Shown here one piece after another: positions 9,589-18,162 of a stretch of 64,000 nt of DNA (position 1 is the first letter of the stretch; each line of letters begins with the position of its first letter). Source of the stretch: an uncultured Eubacteriales bacterium. Lineage in GTDB: Bacteria; Bacillota; Clostridia; Christensenellales; Aristaeellaceae. Both the position numbers and the translations under genes were made by a program. The notes under the pieces are model-generated. The model saw nothing but the letters and a program-made list of their open reading frames with translations, made no database searches and had not been told where the DNA came from. The stretch spans positions 44,310-108,309 of the forward strand of contig ONCV01000012.1 of NCBI GenBank assembly GCA_900316415.1. Direction: 5' to 3'.

Positions 9589-9818
9589 AGCCGAAGATTT
9601 TGCGATCCCGGCGTGAATGAGCGCAGAAGAAAGAGAGCAACAATTTACAGACATGCTTTGCAGATTTGAATGATCAGGCATGTGCTGCACAAACTGATTC
9701 ATGAGGAACCGCAATCGTGATCGATTTCGGCAAAAAAATGATGCAATCCCTCTTTGACCGAAACACATATATGCGTTTCGCTTTGTGAAGCAGGACGGCG
9801 GGAGGGTGAAGAACGTAC

Positions 9819-10451
9819 ATGAGCAGCAGAATGAACCTGTATCAGTACGAGGGCAAAATAGTCCGTGTGATCGATGTGGACGGCCGGGCCTTTACCGGGG
9901 TTGCGGTGTCCTTCCCGGCAGATTACGGATTTCATGAATTCAACCGGGATGAAGAAAGCGTCAAGATAGAAGACTATCAGCTCTTTGAATCCGACATCGC
10001 GGAGATAAAGGAGCTTCCGGGCTTTTCTATTATCCGCGCAACCGAAACCTGGCAGCAGGCGGGGGCCTATTACGTCCGCATCCAGGCGATGGCAAAGAAG
10101 CACCGCATTCCCCTCCGGCAGGAGTTTGATGAACATGACGGACCGGACACAAGGTACATCGTGATAACGGATAATGACTTTCCGATCGCCACGGCGCGGA
10201 TGTATCCCCTGGATGAGAAACGCATGATGATCGGCAGGGTGGTCGTGCTGCCGGAGTACCGGCGTCAGGGCATCGGAACAATGGTCGTTTCCGAGTGCGA
10301 GGTCTGGGCGGAGGAGCTTGGTTTCAGCAAGGCTGTTGTTGAGAGCCGGGACAATAAGGTCGCCTTCTATGAGCAGATGCTCTACGAAGTTTGCGGTGAA
10401 GTTGTGGACGGAGAGACCTTCCGCTGCATCCGAATGGAGAAGGATTTATGA
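9819..10451 (+). CDS. GNAT acetyltransferase with N-terminal LSm-like domain
   Basis: Of 210 residues, the first 65 (LYQYEGKIVRVIDVDGRAFTG...) look like a small LSm/SH3-type beta-barrel. Residues about 90-210 form an ElaA/YjcF-like GNAT fold with the acetyl-CoA loop VVVLPEYRRQGIGTMVV (about residues 148-164) and the partner helix KAVVESRDNKVAFYEQM. It should transfer an acetyl group to an unknown small molecule or protein. The ribosome site GGGAGGG is a little distant from ATG 9819; ATG 9831 is an alternative. It is the last host-like gene before the AT-rich island. Confidence 0.75.
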   Translation: MSSRMNLYQYEGKIVRVIDVDGRAFTGVAVSFPADYGFHEFNRDEESVKIEDYQLFESDIAEIKELPGFSIIRATETWQQAGAYYVRIQAMAKKHRIPLRQEFDEHDGPDTRYIVITDNDFPIATARMYPLDEKRMMIGRVVVLPEYRRQGIGTMVVSECEVWAEELGFSKAVVESRDNKVAFYEQMLYEVCGEVVDGETFRCIRMEKDL

Positions 10452-10525
10452 CCTGTGAAGAAGCCGTGAAGACCATTCTGCTTGCCCTCTGCCTCCATTT
10501 CAAGGGCAACGAATTGAGACGGTAG
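10448..10525 (+). pseudogene. Truncated 25-codon reading frame at the island junction
   Basis: An ATG overlaps the acetyltransferase stop codon as ATGA, the usual mark of a translationally coupled second gene. It reads MTCEEAVKTILLALCLHFK and a few more residues in host-like codons, then stops at 10523, just where composition turns AT-rich. I read it as the 5' remnant of a gene cut by the event that placed the island here; it could also be chance. Confidence 0.35.
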
Positions 10526-10820
10526 GGATCGCCATTCTAAAGTTGAGGAGCCGCTGGAAGTCTTCAAGGATCTCTGGCATGGGTATCCTATCATACAGAC
10601 ATTTTGTGTTAGCTACCTGTCCTCCCTCGTTAATTGGTTGAATGTTTATTGCTCGAATCTGAATTGTTTTGCCAGTGTCTAAGAAAATGGATCTTTCTTT
10701 TTTACCAATGATGATGTATTATACTTTTGCCTTAGGTTTTGCGGCATGTTATGAAGCATTTCACACGGTGAAGATTTAAGCTCAAGAAGTTTTTTATTTT
10801 GATAGAACAAGGTGATTGAG
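10526..10820. other. AT-rich intergenic stretch at the left edge of the accessory island
   Basis: No convincing gene, RNA or terminator is visible. TATACT near 10722 could be a -10 element for the downstream surface-protein gene, but no good -35 hexamer is placed 16-18 bp before it. The stretch marks the drop from host-like GC-rich codons to AT-rich sequence. Confidence 0.4.
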
Positions 10821-11615
10821 ATGAAGACGATGAGAAGGATTGGCATTGTCTGTGTGTGTATTTTCGTTTGTATTATATTCTTGCTTTCTCCTATGAAAGA
10901 AGCTTCGGGGGCGAGTTATTATGTCAGCGATCTCAGCTGGGTGTCCGGAAGTGCGGCTACAGCGACCTGGTCTTCCTGTGATGGCGCAAATTACTATGAG
11001 GTACAGGTATATGTTTACAGAGACAGCAGACAAACGAATCTGATCGGTTCAACTGAAACAGGAACCGCGGATACAAGAGTTGATGTTCAGCAGGAGATAT
11101 ACAAAGTCATTTCCGGATCTTCCTATGATCAGGTGTATGTCAACTTTGAAGTCAAGCCAGTATACCTGAATGTGTACAGCGGATGGGAAGGGTCTTTTTC
11201 GTATAGATCAGGTCTGCTTATTTACAGGATTGATCCAGCTGTTAGAGTATTACCGATCCCGCAGAACGTGAAATTATCTGAGGATTATGTGGTCTCGTTT
11301 GACACGGTGGAACATGCTTCGTGGCTTCATTATAAACTTCAGTACGAAAAAGAAGATGGAGAAATACTAGAAACAGGGGATATATATGCATATGGTGGAG
11401 ATGAGCGTTTCGAGGAAGATATAACACCGAGAATCTATTCGGATTATAAAAAGTGGGGATTGACCAACGAAACAATAAAAGTCAGGGTTTCTGCTATGGC
11501 ATTTAGCTATGATCAGGACAATCCATTCTATATTTCTAGCGATTATTCCGATTGGACGGAACCGTTCCTATACCGTGACAAAATTGCCAATCCCGCAGAA
11601 CGTGAAATTATCTGA
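10821..11615 (+). CDS. N-terminal fragment of a secreted FN3-like surface protein (frame-broken)
   Basis: 264 residues from ATG 10821, which has AAGGTG seven bases upstream. A signal peptide (MKTMRRIGIVCVCIFVCIIF, cleavage near EASG-AS) leads into an FN3-like module (ATATWSSCDGANYYEVQVYVY) and then the first copy of a repeated module beginning LPIPQNVKLSEDYVVSF at 11250. Reading frame is lost at about 11584, where the second copy begins one base out of register; the last ten residues encoded here are the second copy read in the wrong frame. Together with 11801-13501 it was evidently one gene for a wall-anchored protein. Confidence 0.6.
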   Translation: MKTMRRIGIVCVCIFVCIIFLLSPMKEASGASYYVSDLSWVSGSAATATWSSCDGANYYEVQVYVYRDSRQTNLIGSTETGTADTRVDVQQEIYKVISGSSYDQVYVNFEVKPVYLNVYSGWEGSFSYRSGLLIYRIDPAVRVLPIPQNVKLSEDYVVSFDTVEHASWLHYKLQYEKEDGEILETGDIYAYGGDERFEEDITPRIYSDYKKWGLTNETIKVRVSAMAFSYDQDNPFYISSDYSDWTEPFLYRDKIANPAEREII

Positions 11616-11791
11616 GGATTATGTGGTATCGTTTGACACAGTGGAACATGCTTCGTGGCTTCATTATAAACTTCAGTACGAAAAAGAAGATGGAGAAATA
11701 CAAGAAACAGGGGATATATATGCATATGGTGGAGATGAACATTTCGAGGAAGATATAACACCGAGAATCTATTCGGATTATAAAAAGTGGG
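11250..11791 (+). repeat. Near-identical tandem repeat of an FN3-like module, period 334 nt
   Basis: Copy 1 starts at 11250 and copy 2 at 11584. Over about 208 nt they differ at only a handful of positions, then copy 2 lacks a block of about 29 nt present in copy 1 (roughly 11458-11486) before similarity resumes as the ATGGCATTTAG segment. The 334-nt period is not a multiple of three and neither is the missing block, so each causes a frame change. Confidence 0.85.
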
Positions 11792-11811
11792 GTCTCTGCA
11801 ATGGCATTTAG
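11584..11811 (+). pseudogene. Second FN3-like module, out of frame with both flanks
   Basis: Frame 1 encodes LPIPQNVKLSEDYVVSFDTV and continues to YSDYKKWGLCNGI before a stop at 11811. It matches copy 1 almost residue for residue. It connects the N-terminal and C-terminal fragments of the surface protein but is in register with neither, owing to the 334-nt period before it and the 29-nt deletion within it. Confidence 0.6.
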
Positions 11812-13501
11812 TTACGATCTGAACAATCCATTCTATACCTCCAGTGACTATTCCGATTGGACCGAACCGGTATTATATGGCGGAGAAATACCGGTTAGAA
11901 CAATAACTCTTTCTCCTGAGAAGCCTATTGTATATATCGGCAATTCATATTATCTTGGGAAAACGATCAAACCTGCCAGCGCTCATTATGAGTCAATTAA
12001 GTGGGTCTCTTCCGTTCCTAATGTGCTGAGAGTAGATAGTTATGGCAAGATAACGGGTGCTTCTGAAGGGAAAGCGGATATAACCGCCTCAATAGGGGAT
12101 GTCAGCGATACGGTCGAAGCAACGGTTTATGATATTGAATCCAATATCACTAATGCAAAGGATGAACAGACGGTAACGGACAAAGCTGGCGATGTTATTG
12201 ATGGCATAGTTAACAGCGAGTCACCCGACTTGTCAAATACAGATATATCAGCTAGTGAAATACAAAGCCTGAAGAATCAGATTCGTGAAGGATTGGACCG
12301 CGGGGATCAGTTCAGGACGGACCTGAAAAATGAACCGCGCACAGAGAGTGATTACAGTCAAATCAAAGCTGTTCAGGAATGGATGTCAGGTTTCAAGTTT
12401 GCAGCTGCCTCAAATATCACGCTGGAGATGTATCATCGGGATCATGGCGGGAACCATCATCATATTGGTAATCTGATACAGCTAGATAACCAGATCAGTG
12501 TTTCCTTGCCTTTCAAAGCCTTACCTGAACCGGAGGCGGGATTCACCCGGGAGTTTTTGCTGTTGAAGATCCATAATGGAATTGTCAGCAGTACAACTGA
12601 GTTTACGTTTATCAATGCAAATCAGTCAGAATACTCAGAATGTGTCATTCAGGAAAGCCAGTTTTCGGATTTTATTCTTGCCTATCGAGATGTAGAGGAA
12701 GCGAAGAAGCCAGAGTCGCATATCACGATCTCTTTTAGCCGGGGCGGAACAGCAGACTATGAAACGGTTAAGGATGATAGAGGGACAAAGGTAATCCTGC
12801 ATGCTTATCCACTCAACGGCTATTCCTTTAACAAATGGGAGATCTTATACGGAAACGTGGAGATCACCGACAACGCTTTTTACCTGGGCGATGTTGATGT
12901 TGAGATAATGGCAATGTTTGAACCAATGGATAGCCTTTGGAATATCACTTTTGAGGTGAACGGTAAAGGTCAACTTGTAATTGAACCGATAAAGGCGACT
13001 CCGGGACAAACAGTAACGGTGTTGGCGCTTCCTGATACGGGATATGAACTGGAAAGTTTGCAGGCTTCTTATTCTGTTGGAGAGATTTCTATCAGCAAGG
13101 ATGAGGATGATAATTATACTTTTGTGATGCCGGATGGAAATGTAAAGGTACTGGCTGTATTTGATCTACTGGAAAAGGGGAATGATAATCCTCCAGAAGA
13201 AAAACCTGTACAGGAACCAAATGAAACGCAGTTCCAGGAACCGACACAGGATGACAATCAGCAGGAAGCGAAACCTGAGGACAAAGAAAAGCAGGAACCT
13301 GCAAAAACGGATAATCAATCTGCAGAATTGGATAATAAAGATAACGACGGATTATCAGCCTCAACTCAGACAGAAAATAAAGAATCAAGCAAGCATGTTC
13401 CAAAGACAGGGGATAATGCTGCACTTGGAATCTGGTCATTGCTTGTTATTGCGGGGCTGTTTGGTATCGTAGTCAGTATCATAAAAGAACGTAGTAGATG
13501 A
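11801..13501 (+). CDS. C-terminal fragment of an LPXTG-type wall-anchored Big_2/InlB-repeat protein
   Basis: 566 residues from the first ATG after the frame break. In order: the end of an FN3-like module; a Big_2 domain (about 28-110, SIKWVSSVPNVLRVDSYGKITGAS style); an unrecognised 170-residue region rich in acidic residues with an HHH run (GGNHHHIGN); two InlB-type repeats (about 300-370, GYSFNKWE, and 385-450, PDTGYELES); a Gln/Glu/Pro-rich spacer; then a sortase signal VPKTGD, a hydrophobic helix and the basic tail KERSR. A sortase would attach it to peptidoglycan. It lacks its own signal peptide, which is on 10821-11615, so it is probably untranslated or non-functional unless the breaks are assembly errors. 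Confidence 0.65.
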   Translation: MAFSYDLNNPFYTSSDYSDWTEPVLYGGEIPVRTITLSPEKPIVYIGNSYYLGKTIKPASAHYESIKWVSSVPNVLRVDSYGKITGASEGKADITASIGDVSDTVEATVYDIESNITNAKDEQTVTDKAGDVIDGIVNSESPDLSNTDISASEIQSLKNQIREGLDRGDQFRTDLKNEPRTESDYSQIKAVQEWMSGFKFAAASNITLEMYHRDHGGNHHHIGNLIQLDNQISVSLPFKALPEPEAGFTREFLLLKIHNGIVSSTTEFTFINANQSEYSECVIQESQFSDFILAYRDVEEAKKPESHITISFSRGGTADYETVKDDRGTKVILHAYPLNGYSFNKWEILYGNVEITDNAFYLGDVDVEIMAMFEPMDSLWNITFEVNGKGQLVIEPIKATPGQTVTVLALPDTGYELESLQASYSVGEISISKDEDDNYTFVMPDGNVKVLAVFDLLEKGNDNPPEEKPVQEPNETQFQEPTQDDNQQEAKPEDKEKQEPAKTDNQSAELDNKDNDGLSASTQTENKESSKHVPKTGDNAALGIWSLLVIAGLFGIVVSIIKERSR

Positions 13502-13576
13502 CCTGACTTCCGGGCAATTAGGCATTGTCAGGTTAAGAAACTCGTTTGAATGATTATGGATGTGGGGTGAGGAAAA

Positions 13577-14494
13577 ATGGCTAAGTACTCTGCCATTAAA
13601 CGGCGGACATTTGAGATTATCAGCAAGGCTGAAAGCGGCGATCGCGCCAGTTCCATTTTTGACTGGTCCATCATGGCCTTGATCGCCCTGAGTATTCTTA
13701 CCATTATTCTGGACTCTTTCCAAAACATACATGAGAGATACCAGACTCTTTTTCAGACGTTTGAGGTTATTACCGTCATCGTTTTTACAATAGAGTATAT
13801 TCTTCGTATCTGGACTGCGGATCTGCTGTATCCAGATGCAAAGCATCCAAGGTTGAAATACTGCTTCTCCTTCATGGCAATTGTAGATCTTCTGGCCATA
13901 CTGCCTTTTTATCTTCCATTCTTCTCAGCAGATCTCCGATTCCTTCGAATGATGCGTCTTTTCAGACTTTTTAGGCTGTTGCGCGTTCTTAAACTGGGCA
14001 GGTATTTGGATGCCCTCCAGGTCATTGTAAAGGTTATCCGAACGTCAGGGCCGCAGCTAATCATGTCAGTGGTGATTTGCTTTTTCGTGATGCTCTTTTC
14101 GGCGATCATCATGTATGAAGTTGAGAACCCTGTTCAGCCGGAACAGTTTCCCAATGTGCTGTCTTCTTTGTGGTGGGCTATATGTACCCTCACAACTGTC
14201 GGTTATGGTGATGTTTATCCTATAACGGCTGTCGGCAGATTCTTTGCCTCAATCATTAGTCTGGTGGGCATTGGAATCATTGCCATCCCCACCGGTATTA
14301 TTGCCGCCGGATTCAATCAGGTAATAAACAAAGAACAGGACAAAGATGCAGTAGAAACAATGAATGATGATGAGCTTCTTGCCCTGCAGGGGAAAGTGAT
14401 CAAACAGTTGTCAGAACGAGGATATTCTCTTGTTATTGGTAAACCAACGGAACCAGATGAGAAAGAGGGTAAAGGATCCGATAGTCATACGTAG
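13577..14494 (+). CDS. Voltage-gated-type potassium channel protein
   Basis: A 305-residue six-helix cation channel subunit. The S4-like helix carries regularly spaced arginines (RFLRMMRLFRLFRLLRVLKL, residues 121-140). The pore loop contains the potassium selectivity filter TVGYGD (207-212), followed by S6 with glycines (IGIIAIPTGIIAAGF). A short cytoplasmic C terminus follows. The start ATG has TGAGGA upstream. It lies 76 bp after the surface-protein gene and 35 bp before a secreted-protein gene that opens the Hxs operon, so it may be the first gene of that transcription unit. Its codon use matches the AT-rich island rather than the flanks. Confidence 0.88.
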   Translation: MAKYSAIKRRTFEIISKAESGDRASSIFDWSIMALIALSILTIILDSFQNIHERYQTLFQTFEVITVIVFTIEYILRIWTADLLYPDAKHPRLKYCFSFMAIVDLLAILPFYLPFFSADLRFLRMMRLFRLFRLLRVLKLGRYLDALQVIVKVIRTSGPQLIMSVVICFFVMLFSAIIMYEVENPVQPEQFPNVLSSLWWAICTLTTVGYGDVYPITAVGRFFASIISLVGIGIIAIPTGIIAAGFNQVINKEQDKDAVETMNDDELLALQGKVIKQLSERGYSLVIGKPTEPDEKEGKGSDSHT

Positions 14495-14529
14495 AATTAG
14501 GATGCGCATATTTAAAGGAGATGAGTACT

Positions 14530-15633
14530 TTGGCTACAAAACTTCGTACGAGAACTATTCTATGGGCAATTCTGCTTCTTCTAACCCTAAGTTTATGTTT
14601 AAATCCAGCACAGGCTGAAGAATCGTTCGCTTTAAATCTTACGATAAACTTTCATGGTAATCTCATTTTTTCCAGGTATAATGCTAAAATGAAGTTGGAT
14701 AATGAACTGATAACTATAATCCAACACGGGGGCAAGTACATTGACTCGTTGACAGTAACTGCTGGGAAGCATACTCTGGCATTCTATAAAGAAGACAACG
14801 ATAAGGTAAACGGACAAATAGAGATCGATGTAAAAGGAACGAGCTTTTTTTCCTGTACGATATCTGCAACAAGGTCTGCTATAAATATTTCTGATGTAGA
14901 TTTCAGATCAGCTGAACCAGAGAATGAGAAAGAATTGAAGGAAAGGGCAGTTACTGATGCAGATTACAGTATGGTCGTACCGGAGGAAAAGAAAGGAAAT
15001 GAGGATATAGTTATTACGTATGAAGATGCGCCATACTTAAAAGGGAGAGGCTACATTGATGTGATAGGAGCAGAACCATATTACGTAGGGATTTATGGAT
15101 ATGTTGTGACTGGCCCTTATGATGGAATGAATGAGAATCATGAGTATAATATTACACCATGGCAGGTCAACAAATATGCTAAAATCGACGGAAATTGGGT
15201 AGAAGATGGAAAGATTAATCATAAGACAAAAGTAGCGGTTGTGTCTCAGGAGCTTGAAAAAAAGAACGGAAAAGAGTATCAAGGCTATCTTGAGGTCATT
15301 GAGATTGATTCGGGAAATAGGGAATATATAAAGGTAAGTAATTTTTGCACATCGGAGTACTGGAAGGAAAGTATGAATAAAATCAACGAAAAAGGTTATT
15401 GCATCGCCGCTTATTCTAAGAAAAGCAGTTTCGACCCAATAAATCAGAAGAACAAAGCAGTTAAGATAAAAAACAAAACGCGTGTTCTGATTCCGATGAA
15501 AGGTACATTCTATGTTAGTTCACCTGATGTGATCAACCATTCAGTTCCGGGTATTGTTCCAATAGAAAAAGATGGAAACCAGGTTTACGATTTTGTTTTT
15601 TTCAACAGCGGTGATTTGAATGTAGAGTATTAG
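14530..15633 (+). CDS. Secreted protein of unknown function at the head of the Hxs operon
   Basis: 367 residues. TTG 14530 is taken as start because TTTAAAGGAG ends nine bases before it; the in-frame ATG 14521 directly abuts that site and cannot use it. The signal peptide (MATKLRTRTILWAILLLLTL, cleavage near AQA-EE) is followed by about 90 residues of beta-rich sequence (INFHGNLIFSRYNAKMKLDN) that resembles small carbohydrate- or PEGA-like modules, then a central region (YEDAPYLKGRGYIDVIGAEPYYVGIYGYVV is in this part) and a C-terminal region predicted beta. No catalytic motif recognised. It is 26 bp before hxsD and probably co-transcribed. Confidence 0.65.
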   Translation: MATKLRTRTILWAILLLLTLSLCLNPAQAEESFALNLTINFHGNLIFSRYNAKMKLDNELITIIQHGGKYIDSLTVTAGKHTLAFYKEDNDKVNGQIEIDVKGTSFFSCTISATRSAINISDVDFRSAEPENEKELKERAVTDADYSMVVPEEKKGNEDIVITYEDAPYLKGRGYIDVIGAEPYYVGIYGYVVTGPYDGMNENHEYNITPWQVNKYAKIDGNWVEDGKINHKTKVAVVSQELEKKNGKEYQGYLEVIEIDSGNREYIKVSNFCTSEYWKESMNKINEKGYCIAAYSKKSSFDPINQKNKAVKIKNKTRVLIPMKGTFYVSSPDVINHSVPGIVPIEKDGNQVYDFVFFNSGDLNVEY

Positions 15634-15659
15634 AAATAGAAAGCAGGAGAAAAAAGGAA

Positions 15660-16043
15660 ATGATAAAGAAGTTAATGGTGGATAAAGGCATATATTCAAA
15701 AGATGTTCTCCTGAAGACAGCATTCAGTTTTACGGAAAGAGCGTATATTCATCTGGAGCAGAATAACGAGTATTGGGTTATTCAATGGACGAATAAGGAA
15801 GATGAAGATATTAATCCACTCGAATTTGAGAATGAATTGATTGCGCAGCAGATAAGAGAGAGACTGTTAGTTATCAATTCCGATATACGAAAAATAGTTC
15901 TTGCAAGAGCTTATGCTTCTTCGGTGATTGAATTAGCAGACGAAAAAACAAATGGAAATAAGATAGATGCAATAGACGACGGGAAACAATCATTAGAAAC
16001 CATGGATTCAGAAAAAATACTGAAAGGGTGGTTTGATGAATGA
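15660..16043 (+). CDS. hxsD: His-Xaa-Ser system protein HxsD
   Basis: A 127-residue protein matching what I know of HxsD, the small partner protein of the radical SAM pair in His-Xaa-Ser systems. The family hallmark is an E-F-x-N-E-L-x-x-Q-x-x-R-E-x-L helix, here PLEFENELIAQQIRERL (residues 53-69), after an N-terminal IYSKDVLLKTAFSF strand-helix. HxsD is presumed to help the maturases recognise the substrate, although no biochemistry was known to me. AGGAG and AAGGAA precede the ATG. The 3' end overlaps the next small gene by four bases. The C-terminal 40 residues beyond the motif are not recognised. Confidence 0.78.
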   Translation: MIKKLMVDKGIYSKDVLLKTAFSFTERAYIHLEQNNEYWVIQWTNKEDEDINPLEFENELIAQQIRERLLVINSDIRKIVLARAYASSVIELADEKTNGNKIDAIDDGKQSLETMDSEKILKGWFDE

Positions 16044-16252
16044 ATATATGTTTTGACCTGGATATTTATTCTGAGGAAGCAGTTTCTAAAGCGATTAAGG
16101 ATTATCAGGATATTGCAGTGATCAGCACCAGAAAAGAAGGGGAGCAGATGGAATGCGTTTTTCGCTCTTGTGCGGATCATTTTCCGGAGCAATTGGTTAT
16201 TCACGAGTTCTCAAACTACGTATTGAATTTAACTGTTTCTGGTAAAGAATGA
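16040..16252 (+). CDS. HxsD-like small protein
   Basis: A 70-residue protein overlapping hxsD (ATGA). Its sequence parallels the first half of HxsD: an IYSEEAVSKAIKDY segment (residues 9-22) corresponds to IYSKDVLLKTAFSF, and HEFSNYVL (55-62) corresponds to LEFENELI. I therefore read it as a second, short HxsD-family member, possibly the actual substrate-binding chaperone for one of the two radical SAM enzymes. No signal or membrane segment. Its tight coupling with hxsD and the next gene supports a real gene. Confidence 0.7.
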   Translation: MNICFDLDIYSEEAVSKAIKDYQDIAVISTRKEGEQMECVFRSCADHFPEQLVIHEFSNYVLNLTVSGKE

Positions 16253-16263
16253 GGATTATAACA

Positions 16264-17274
16264 ATGAATTGCTTTGAAGTACTTATGCTAATCCTTATGC
16301 TTGCATTGGGAGCATACTGTTCATATACTGATTTCATTTGCGGGAAGGTAAGCAATAAAGTACTTATTGGTGGCTTTTCTGCGGGACTCATTCTTCACGT
16401 ATGTCTGTTGTTTTCTGGAATGTTGCCTTATTATCGAACATGGATTATCAACATGCTGGTAGCAGATTTTATCTCGATAGGTATGTACTATCTTGATATC
16501 TGGGCAGCAGGAGATTCAAAGCTGTTCATGGCCTTATACTTTTTGGTTCCACCAAGACTATTGGATGCTGGGCCTTTATCATACAGCATCATGCCATTTC
16601 TTTTTATCTTTTCACTTGCATTACTTTGGACGATGTGTGATACTACTTTTCGTCTTCTCAGACGAGAAGCGCATAAGAAACAGACATTTGAGGTAAAAAC
16701 CTTTTTACTCAATTATGCAAGAAACATGATTGAAGTGACCGGATTCTATTCAGTGTGTTATGCTGTGATTCCGGACAAAATGAATACGCAGCCGCTTTTT
16801 GCATCCGTGCTGCTTTTTTTGTATGTATATTTCTGTTCTCATGTACCATTGATGAAGAAATGGTATATTGTGGTAATTCATCTCGGCGTAGCTATCGCGT
16901 TAGGTATAGTACAACATAGACTTCCGGAATTGCCGTCCATATGGAACATAGTAATTATCGCTGCAGTAATCATAATTCAAAAGTATTGTTCAATGTATAA
17001 CTATCAACTGATCAGGACATCAGAAGCAAAAGAAGGCATTATTCCCGCTATGGAAACTGTAATGAGTTTTCAGAAATCAAGAGTTCATTCGTTGCCGGCA
17101 GATCCGTCAGAAAAAATGACGGCGAGGATTACATGTGAGCAGGCGGCAGCCATTAGAAGATGGGAAAAGTCTGCCACAGGAAAACCGGAGATCTGGATTG
17201 TTAGGAAAGTACCATTTGCAGTTATGATATTGATGGGGTTTATATTCTGGATGTCTATTCGAATTGGGGGGTGA
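16264..17274 (+). CDS. Type IV prepilin peptidase-like aspartic protease (A24)
   Basis: A 336-residue membrane protein with roughly eight hydrophobic helices. The two A24 aspartates are in place: Asp23 in GAYCSYTDFICGKVSN and Asp84 in WAAGDSKL, a variant of the G-x-G-D motif with Ala in the first glycine position. Such enzymes cleave leader peptides at the cytoplasmic membrane face. The second half (after about residue 150) is longer than in TadV/CpaA and includes a 70-residue cytoplasmic loop or tail near 255-320. ATG 16264 is preferred over 16249 because GAGGAT lies seven bases upstream. It sits between hxsD-like and hxsC with no space, implying a role in maturing the system's product; no pilin genes are nearby. 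Confidence 0.72.
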   Translation: MNCFEVLMLILMLALGAYCSYTDFICGKVSNKVLIGGFSAGLILHVCLLFSGMLPYYRTWIINMLVADFISIGMYYLDIWAAGDSKLFMALYFLVPPRLLDAGPLSYSIMPFLFIFSLALLWTMCDTTFRLLRREAHKKQTFEVKTFLLNYARNMIEVTGFYSVCYAVIPDKMNTQPLFASVLLFLYVYFCSHVPLMKKWYIVVIHLGVAIALGIVQHRLPELPSIWNIVIIAAVIIIQKYCSMYNYQLIRTSEAKEGIIPAMETVMSFQKSRVHSLPADPSEKMTARITCEQAAAIRRWEKSATGKPEIWIVRKVPFAVMILMGFIFWMSIRIGG

Positions 17275-17280
17275 AGACAT

Positions 17281-18159
17281 ATGCCAGGAGTATTATTCGA
17301 GCCAGATGATGTTTGCCTGTATGTTACAGAAAAGTGCAATTCGAATTGTATCATGTGCCCGATGAGCCTGCACTCGAGACAGCGGGGACTTTCCCTCGGT
17401 GATGATGAATGGAATAACATTCTGGGATTCCTTCCTGAGCATACAAAACATATAACAATTACTGGCGGTGAACCATTTCTGGTGTATGATCGGATCATTC
17501 CAGTGATGAAGGAAATTAGTACAAGATGTCCAGAAGCGGAAATACTTGTGTTGACTAATGGAAGAGCTCTGGCGGTAGATAGAGTTTTTGAACAGCTTAA
17601 ATCAAGCATTACTGAGAAGTTTCGTTTTGCCATCCCACTTCATGCATCGACAGAAGAGCTACATGACAGAATAACACAATCTCCCGGAAGTTTTCAGCAA
17701 ACTATTCTTGGAATAAAACGTTTAAAAGAAACGAAGGCAAAAATCGAGATCAGAATTGTTGGCCATCGTTTGAATCTGCATGATATTAGTGAACTGTTTA
17801 CAATGATTGCGTTGACGGACATAAAGCCGGATATTATCAATTTGATCGCTATGGAGATGACCGGATGCGCAGGCAGAAACAGAGACGAACTATGGGTGGA
17901 TTATAACTTGTTAGCTGAGAATGCCCGGAGAGGTATTCAATATGCGATAGAAAAGGGTATAGACGTTGGACTATACAACTTTCCATTATGTATGCTCCCG
18001 GAAGGAATGTGGCCGCTTGCCAAGTCGAGCATAACAACTTCCAAAATACGCTATTATCAAGCCTGCGAAGATTGTAATGTCCGAGATGTATGCGGTGGAT
18101 TGTTTTACTCGACTTATGAATTGGGCCTTTGTAAAGTGAATCCGTTCAGGAGGCAATAA
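17281..18159 (+). CDS. hxsC: His-Xaa-Ser system radical SAM maturase HxsC
   Basis: One of two radical SAM enzymes thought to modify the His/Ser-repeat protein. The 292-residue chain opens with the 4Fe-4S cysteines Cys19, Cys23 and Cys26 (TEKCNSNCIMCP), then the SAM-binding ITITGGEPFLV and a TIM-barrel core. A C-terminal cysteine set (Cys262, Cys265, Cys271, Cys284) suggests an auxiliary cluster of SPASM/twitch type. It begins seven bases after the A24 peptidase stop with GGGGGGTG as ribosome site and ends three bases before hxsB, so the pair is tightly coupled. Assignment to HxsC rather than another peptide maturase rests mainly on pairing and context. Confidence 0.8.
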   Translation: MPGVLFEPDDVCLYVTEKCNSNCIMCPMSLHSRQRGLSLGDDEWNNILGFLPEHTKHITITGGEPFLVYDRIIPVMKEISTRCPEAEILVLTNGRALAVDRVFEQLKSSITEKFRFAIPLHASTEELHDRITQSPGSFQQTILGIKRLKETKAKIEIRIVGHRLNLHDISELFTMIALTDIKPDIINLIAMEMTGCAGRNRDELWVDYNLLAENARRGIQYAIEKGIDVGLYNFPLCMLPEGMWPLAKSSITTSKIRYYQACEDCNVRDVCGGLFYSTYELGLCKVNPFRRQ

Positions 18160-18162
18160 ATC

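Noticed and set aside
10821..13501. Programmed frameshifting joining the three surface-protein frames
   Set aside because: No slippery heptamer or downstream structure is evident, and the breaks coincide with repeat boundaries and a deletion.
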